NCBI GenBank assembly: GCA_958450365.1
Contig: CAUEEP010000915.1
Coordinates: 1,244,501-1,308,500, forward strand
DNA length: 64,000 nt
Reading direction: 5' to 3'
DNA from: Mesorhabditis belari
Lineage: Eukaryota > Nematoda > Chromadorea > Rhabditida > Rhabditidae
Shown: piece by piece, positions 57,108 through 64,000 of the stretch
How the letters are laid out: each line of letters begins with the position of its first letter
Position numbering within the stretch: the first letter of the stretch is position 1
Position numbers and translations under genes: made by a program
Notes under the pieces: model-generated
What the model was told of the DNA's origin: nothing
Seen by the model: only the letters and a program-made list of their open reading frames with translations
Databases searched by the model: none

Positions 57108-57596
57108 TAGGGAACGACCAGATTTCGCAAGCGCGAATCCGAACCAAAGCTATATGACTTACACAAGTCGAAGGCAACACGATGGCGTTTTTAGGTTTTG
57201 CCCAAACGCTCTAGCTTTCTGTAAAAACGCGTTTGAAATTTGACCCGCTAGTGCACTGAGCGACTAATGAGTTTGTAAGGGCTACCGGAGCATTAAAACA
57301 GAATTGATTGATCAGAAAAAAATTGATCTAAGGGGATCGAACTCGAATGCCAAAAATGGGAGACGGCGGGGAGCACTACCACTGCACCACTAAGTCACTT
57401 CTCCGTTGAGCGAAGGGAGTCCTTACAAACTCAGTCGCTCAGTGCACTAGCTGGTCAAATTTTAAATGCGTTTTTACAGAAAGCTAGAGCGTTTGGGCAA
57501 AAACTAAAAACACCATCGTGTTGCCCGTGTCCGACTTGCGTAAGTCATATAGCTTTGGCTCGGATTCGCGCTTGCAAAATCTGGTCGTTCCCTAGT
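57108..57596. mobile_element. Large foldback element L with a tRNA-like loop
   Basis: Arms of about 175 bp (CTAGGGAACGACCAGATTTC..TGAGTTTGTAAGG and its complement) enclose a 135-bp loop. On the minus strand the loop has A-box-like TTAGTGGTGCAGTGGTAGTG and B-box-like GCATTCGAGTTCGATC sequences. No protein-coding capacity. Confidence 0.88.
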
Positions 57597-58904
57597 TAGT
57601 CTTTTGGTACTTTATTGTAAAAACTTCGTTTAATCAACCACAATTTATTTGTTATCTGTATTTGACTTTAATCCAACGAGCTACTTGCACAAATCTAAAT
57701 AAACAAATCCAAATGATAACGAAATGTGGAAGGATTCAAATTGAACGATGGCTCGTTTACAAACGAAAAGCAAAAAACTTAAAACTGACTAGAAAAAGAC
57801 ACGGTTTTGTTTTAACAATTTATAGCCATATTTGGAGAAGAAAAGATATTCAAGCAAGACAAAAATCGAGTGGGATTTGTACTTTTCCGTAGTCGTTTCA
57901 TATTTTCTTACTTTGGAGCTATTTTTGGGTGTAAATTTGTATTTTTTTAATGTAAATCGCAGCAGCGGTGCTTTCCTTTTAACATACTGCTAAACGAATA
58001 ATCAAAGGTCGACCGGTCGTCCTCAAATTTGCACACTCAATTTCTCCAATAATAGATTCGTGAAAGACTTGATGAACTTCCTTTAATCGTCTCTGCCGAA
58101 AGTACTTGAACAGATGACTCTGAGATTTGGACTCAAAAGCATTTCGACTTAAAATCGAGCGATCTTCAATCAAAAGAAATATTTAGGTTTTACGGAAGAC
58201 CTCTAAAATATAATTTACTAGATTGCCTTGTCAATCTCCATTCTTTCCATGATTAACTTTTCATATTTGTCTTTATTTTGTTCACAAGGCCATCTCTATT
58301 TTTGCCTCTCTTCTTCTTTCCAAAGTGCTTTAATCGTACGCACGGCTTTATTGAGGAAAAGAAAAGGAAAAGACAATCTTCATTGGCGCGTGAAAACTCT
58401 TGCAAAAGTGCTGCTATGTTATGTGTGTTCGTCGGCAATTCTTTTGTTTTGAGCCACCTCTTCTCATCATCAAAGAGCCCGTAAATTCTTTTTCAGCTTC
58501 AGCTAATTCTTTTAGAGGCTAAAAACTTAAACACTTACATACTTTGAAGATATTTTATCTTTGCCATTAATAGAAGCGGTGTTTGAATTTTTTTTGAGCA
58601 ATTGTCAGACTTGAACAAATCTATCAATAACCAAAAGAAAAAGCATCAAATTGTACTCTCAACCTTTTCCGAGCTAGGTCGTATAATATAGAAAATAGAC
58701 ATTTTCTGAGTCAAGATCTGCACTCCATTTTATTGAGAGAAAAGGGAGCGGTGGCGCCTCTCTGATTGCTGCGCCCATTAGCCGCTTCCGCTCACCTCTT
58801 CTCTTCTATTTTCAACTCCTTTTCTCAATCTTTGGCTTCTTTTTTTCTTTTTGAGAGTATTAGGGTGAATATTTTACTCGTTTATTTTACTCATTTATTT
58901 TTAA

Positions 58905-59326
58905 GAATGAGCTAGACTATGTTTATTACTAGTTTCGATGAAGTAATGAAGTCAGAATCTTTCTAATTTCAGTATCAGAAGTCTAGAGCTAGAGCATCGA
59001 CCTCAACAATTCCTGTTCGTCAATCGGTGCGTATTTGTTTTCAATCCTGTTAATATTAGATTGATGCATAAGTCAATACTAGTATACTAGACTAAACAAA
59101 CTCAGCAGTGGGCGTTTTGGACTTTCAAAGATTTAGAAAGAAAACGGTGAAAAAAGATATCAGGACTTTTTCGCCAACTTAATAAAGAACTAAAATCAAG
59201 CACTTTGACTTTCCATTCTTCATTCTAAACTGTGTGGAAGAGAAATGAGCTAGACTATGTTTATTACTAGTTTCGATGAAGTAATGAAGTCAGAATCTTT
59301 CTGATTTCAGTATCAGAAGTCTAGAA
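58905..59326. repeat. Direct duplication of 80 bp containing a splice-acceptor-like site
   Basis: AATGAGCTAGACTATGTTTA..GATTTCAGTATCAGAAGTCTAGA occurs at about 58907-58988 and 59246-59326. The first copy is followed by a short open exon-like stretch ending at GTGCGT (YQKSRARASTSTIPVRQS); the second is not. No partner exons were found. Confidence 0.75.
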
Positions 59327-60838
59327 CAAATACAAATCTTATATTTTCTTTGTTATCGACATTTTACCCAAAGGAATCTCTAAGCTTCCATTGTTGAATG
59401 GGCAACCAGTGATTAGATGAAGATCCTCTAATGACCCGAATGTCATCTCTTCTCTTTCCAATCCTTCTCCCATTTCTTCTCTTTTCCATTCTCTATTCTA
59501 TGTTCTTCGATTCGATTCCCAAACTGCTCACTTCGTAATTATTTCCCCTAAACGAATTCCAGTGCATTGTGCCTTTTGGGGATTCGGATTTGAAAGGATT
59601 CTTGGGGAGTGAAATTTAGAGAGAAATCGAACGCTGACAAGTTGAAGAATTCTTTGAAAAAATAACCTGAAATATTAAAAATAATAAAGTAAGCAGGTAG
59701 AGCTTTTATATTCAACAAATTTCCTTCTTTTTATAGCCATTTCCCCAACAAGATCCACAAAACATCGCAACAGTTCAATCAAAGTCTTTTTTTCCTCCTC
59801 GAATCCACAAATTTCGGTGCCAATAATGGGATTTCGCGAAATTGCGCCCAATAAGTGAGAAAGGATTGCTAAGTTTTTTTATAAAGGAAACGATTTGTTT
59901 TCCGTTTTGCATTCCTTGCAGCTGTCCTTCTCTTTTTCTAGACGACGACCTTTTTTAATTCGTTTCCAAGGTTTAGTCTTAATTTCTTTACGTTCACCTG
60001 GCGCTACTTGAATTCTAGATTTTCAACTTAATTCTTACAATGAGACTTCAAAAAGAACTTGCTCCAGAACGAAGTTAGATTTACTAGATTAACTTGTCAA
60101 TCTCCACGATTGCCTTGTCAATCGCTATCCTTCTCCAGAACGAAGTTAGACGCTAGCCAATCATATTTTCAATCATAAAATCAGGAATTCAATAACTTGA
60201 CAACTTTCATTTGTGACTTTCTGTCAAATATTGAGATCTGTTTTCGTTTTAGTCCATTATGAGAGCTTCTTCTCAGATTTCTTTTGTTCTTTCTCTTCCC
60301 CTTCCTCTTTTCCTTCGTTTTTTGATACTTCCTGTTCTCACGTAACGGATCTATTTCAGTTTTTTTTATAGAAAAACAAAGCTTTCATTACATATAATCC
60401 AGAAAACTAAAAGATTTTCGTAAAGTAAAAGACTAATCAAATTTATCGCTAAACTTTTGTATCTAAAAAAGTCGATTACTTGACAAAGATTGTTCTTGTT
60501 GCCGTGGTTGCTTTTGGACAGGAAATTATGCTCTTCCACATTGGATGGAATCTCTTTGAATCTCTCTTTCTATTCCTCTACTTTCTTTCTCTTGTTCAAA
60601 AGAAAGGACATAACTCGATTCTCGGACTTCCACTCTTTGTTGTCGTGCTTTGTTGTGCACTCAATTCTTTTTGATTTACTTTTTGCCTTGAACCTGAAGA
60701 CTTTTGACTTAATCAACTATTTCTTTGATTTAAAAGTATTGTCCTGAAAACTAGATTTAGTGTTTTGTTCGTTTTTAAGATTTTGAGAGCTTTGTTAGGG
60801 TAGATTTAAAATGTAGAACTTGTTTTTTCGACAAGTTT
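59327..60838. other. Gene-free stretch, no feature seen
   Basis: Pyrimidine-rich and AT-rich sequence. Frames up to 85 codons lack motifs and do not chain by phase. Confidence 0.5.
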
Positions 60839-60839
60839 T

Positions 60840-61105
60840 AAAACGACAACGACAACGACAACGACAATGACAACGACAAAGACAAAGACAACGACAATGA
60901 CAATGACAACGACAACGACAACCACAACGACAACCACAACGACAATGACAACGACAACGACAACCACAACGACAACCACAACGACAATGACAACGACAAC
61001 GACAATGACAATGACAACGACAACGACAACAACAACGACAACGACAAAGACAACGACAAAGACAACGACAAAGACAACGACAAAGACAAAGACAACGACA
61101 ACTTT
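60840..61105 (+). repeat. ACGACA hexanucleotide microsatellite, about 265 bp
   Basis: More than forty hexamers of ACGACA with regular variants AATGACA, AAAGACA, AACCACA. Every frame is open because stops cannot form, which produces poly-Thr, poly-Val and Leu-Ser phantom proteins on both strands. Confidence 0.97.
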
Positions 61106-63416
61106 TAAACCTTGTCCAATGTCAAGGCCAACAATAAAATTTACAACCCTAATCCATGAGAAATCTCGAGAAAAAACAGAAACAATTGTTGCATCCAAAA
61201 TTTTGGATTGCTCAATAGGGATTGGAAAGGATTTCTAAAGATAAAAGCCGACAAGAAGATGAAAGGGAATTTGGAGATTTCTCTTTCAAATCGTTTCTCG
61301 TAAATATGGATGAGCACGCGATTACTCGCAAACAATTACAATTTTCAATACCAATATTTCTTTTTGCTGTGCCTTTTTTCTACCGCTTAGAGTAAGATTT
61401 CAAATAGTATAGGTCTTTTAATTTCAAAAAGCAAGGTTAGCAAAAAAGAATACAGAACTTCTTTACTTCAAACACAATACTGAGTCTAAGTTTGAGCGTT
61501 TAAACACCTTTGTTTGGTTTTACAATGAGTTTGAGTTATCTGATCGCAACATTACTTTAAGGACAAGATTCCTGTCTTCAAATATTTGTACATTCTTTAC
61601 TCAAATCTCTTTTTCTAGTTTTGGTATCTTGCTTGTTTTGGTTCATATTTTGCATATCCAATCTGGATGACAAATCGCTTTGGCCGACTTTACGTATATT
61701 TGATTTCAGTTTTTCAGTCCCTTGTTCTTGAAATATGCAAATTGAGAATGAATGAGAGGGGATCTCCATCTCCAACAGCCCCCACACCCATGGAAGTGAC
61801 GGATTGGAGGGACCACAAATGGATAAGATCTCCCGCACCCTTCCCTTCCTCTTACTCCCTTCCCTTCCCTTCCTCTTATTCCCTTTTCTCTTCTCGTACT
61901 CCCATGCCATTTCCATTTCGGTCTTTTCATTGGATCTTTCCAAACTCTTACTCTCTTTTCTTTCTTTTATAGCTCTATCATACTCGAGTTTCGAGTCATG
62001 ACGGACGAACGGAGACAAGTGAGACAACTTCAAAGTCCCATCCCCCATCCATTCTCTTTTCTTCCAGCTGCCTCATCTGTCTTTTCATCTTTATTACTAT
62101 GTGTTCGCTTACTTGAATTTCCTAAGTCAAGAGTTGTGAAATTGTTTCTTTCGAAAGTTGACTCAGATTGTAGTTCTAGAGATCTACTCTATCAAACAGC
62201 TCAAAGATTTCAACTTTTGAATTAAAAAATAAGCTAAACATTGACCTTTTCAAGTTTTCTATTTTAAATCTGACCCTTTTGGCAATAAATGAACATAAGG
62301 TGAGGCCCGTTTGTGGAAAAGAAGAAGAAAAAAAAGGATGAAGAGGGCAAAGGAAATGGTCGTGGATGGAGAAAAGAGAAGAAAGTATGAAAGACTATAG
62401 CTAATCGGCAAAAAAAGGCGACAAATGTGAGATACGCCCCATTGCACTCGTTCACTTTCTTTTTCTTATTTTTCGATTTTGAAAATTGACAGCATTAGAG
62501 TATTCTAAGTATTCTAATTGCTTATCTATGAAAAGTAAGTTATTAAACTTGAATACAATTCCTTTTTTCTTCCAGTAAACCTTTGATTTCAAATTCCAAA
62601 GCCTTTCCATTCTCTTGAATGTTTCCTTTTGTGACAAACGCTCAAAACAATCGGAGAATCCTTTTAATTGGTGGATCGGCAGCCCGAAAAAACATCAGGA
62701 GCAATTATTTTAGCAATCAAGCGCAAGAGAGGTCAGAGCTGTTTGAAGGGAATAAAGGGAGAATGGGAAGGAGATCTCTTGACCTCGGGTTTGCTATTGG
62801 AGAACCGATGGGTCCTTGTCTCGAGCTCGATTCATCCCTTCATTCTCTTCATCTTCTTTTGATTCCCCCTTCTATTCTCCCTCTAATTATCAACCTAAAT
62901 GTCTTGTTATTTCTCCTCAGAGGTTTAAAGCTTTCCTTTCAGAATTTCTTTTGCTTCTCTTGCTTCTTTTGCCGTTTGCTTGCTTTGTTCTTTAACTTTT
63001 CTTCAATATTTTAATGAAATTAAGTCATAATTTGCTTTCAACTCTCTATGCAAATTTGCTATCCATTAGCCGGCTTGTCCACCCCTCCAGCGTGACACTT
63101 CTCTTATTACCTGGCCCTCTTACACTACATTTCTCCTCTTCTCCTATAATTTGTTTGCTTTTCATTTTTACTACTGAATTATTAACATAAAAAGACTAAT
63201 ATTAGTAGAAACTTCTTTTCTTTTTCCATTTCTGTTTCAGTCATTTCCTCTTCCGAATAAACTTATTGAGAACTAAAAGAGATTGGTGTTCTGCCAAATT
63301 GGCTTAGAAAGAACTCTTTTCCAGATTGATAGGATTGAGTTTTCAGATCTCCTCTTCTAAATCCAAAAGAGTTTTACGAAATTTTCAAGTCAGTTTGAAC
63401 AGAAATGTGAAAGAAA
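61106..63416. other. Gene-free stretch with pyrimidine-rich blocks
   Basis: Contains a CTTCCCTTCCTCTTACTCCC type tandem pyrimidine tract at 61840-61885. The 156-codon minus frame at 61578-62048 is the low-complexity complement of that tract. Nothing else is supported. Confidence 0.5.
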
Positions 63417-63939
63417 TATTCGGTTGGTGAATTGAAAACTGCGGGACTTTGAACTAAGATTTATTCAACACAAAACCATCAATTCATTCCAAATAATTTT
63501 CAATATTATTGACGACTTCTGCCCATTTTACAGGCAATTTGCGGATTCCTCTTTCGTGGTAGGATTTTGGTTTGTGTGTGAAACAAGTGTGAGACTCGAA
63601 AATGGAGGACTGGAGATGTCCCAGTTTGAGCACTTTCTTCAAAAGAAACCCATTTTGGTGTCAATAGAAAAGTTGTAGAGAATCAAAAATTAGGCTTATA
63701 GCCAAATTTGCAAAAAGATACACTAAGTAGTTTCGCTTAAAATGCAAGTTTTGTGAAAATTCGTAGATTTGGCATTTCTTGAAAACCAGTTTTTGAATCG
63801 TTCTGAAAATTTGGATATAAGCTTGATTTTTGATTCTCTACAACTTTTCCATTGACACCAAAATGGGTTTCTTTTGAAGAAAGTGCTCAAACTGTCACAT
63901 ATGACAATAGCCCGCAGTTTTCAATTCACCAACCCAATA
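63417..63939. mobile_element. MITE family C, copy C3 (523 bp)
   Basis: Ends TATTCGGTTGGTGAATTGAA and the complement ending CACCAACCCAATA. Its length equals C1 and C2 and the sequence is very similar to C2, suggesting recent activity. Confidence 0.92.
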
Positions 63940-64000
63940 GAAAGTCAATGGAAAAAGCCACAGAATCAGTTGTTCTTCTTTTCTTAAACCTTATAAACCA

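Noticed and set aside
60806..61238. Long frames of poly-Val, Leu-Ser and poly-Thr on both strands
   Set aside because: They are translations of the ACGACA microsatellite, which lacks stops in all frames. No start context, splice sites or conservation.
61578..62048. 156-codon minus-strand frame rich in Lys, Arg and Gly
   Set aside because: It is the complement of a pyrimidine tract with simple-sequence character, and an overlapping frame exists on the other strand.

Overview
This window is nuclear DNA of a nematode. The evidence is AT-rich sequence with short introns (mostly about 40-60 bp) that begin GT and end TTTCAG or TTTTAG, an interstitial array of the nematode telomere hexamer TTAGGC, and gene families typical of worms (TWK K2P channel, chemoreceptor GPCR, CAP/SCP secreted protein, lustrin-type cysteine-rich protein, HID-1). 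The assignment rests on sequence features only; no species can be named.

Layout. Bases 1-7080 hold no gene I can support, only repeats. 7081-10198 (+) is a ten-exon K2P potassium channel. 11840-14235 (-) is a five-exon serpentine receptor of the Sra-superfamily type. 15630-15905 (-) may be a gene remnant. 17030-20231 (+) is a ten-exon secreted CAP protein with a Thr-rich mucin-like N-terminus. 20403-23070 is two nested MITE complexes in opposite orientation bracketing a broken EGF-module gene. 24331-26759 and 29925-32523 (+) are two intact tandem paralogues of the SLC18 vesicular amine/acetylcholine transporter family. They are separated by a hAT-like foldback element, an orphan exon and a minisatellite. 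32759-33090 (+) is a tiny secreted-protein model running into a MITE. 33766-38940 (-) is an unusual Rab-like GTPase. 40450-44299 (-) is a complete 20-exon hid-1 with a TTAGGC array in an intron. 46805-49128 (+) is a three-domain lustrin-type protein with a freshly duplicated exon. 53989-56693 (-) is a four-TM claudin/TARP-like protein. 56694-64000 holds repeats and simple sequence only.

The genes do not form an operon or pathway. Two of them (SLC18 pair, HID-1), and possibly the Rab, belong to families acting in vesicle loading or traffic, but this may be coincidence. The strongest story is transposon archaeology. At least seven MITE/foldback families and two tRNA-derived SINE families are present, several nested. 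Two insertions have a paralogous empty site inside the window, which fixes their target duplication as TA. Two hAT-like copies carry perfect 8-bp target duplications. Exon coordinates were derived by hand from reading frame, splice phase and family alignment from memory; no database search was run.
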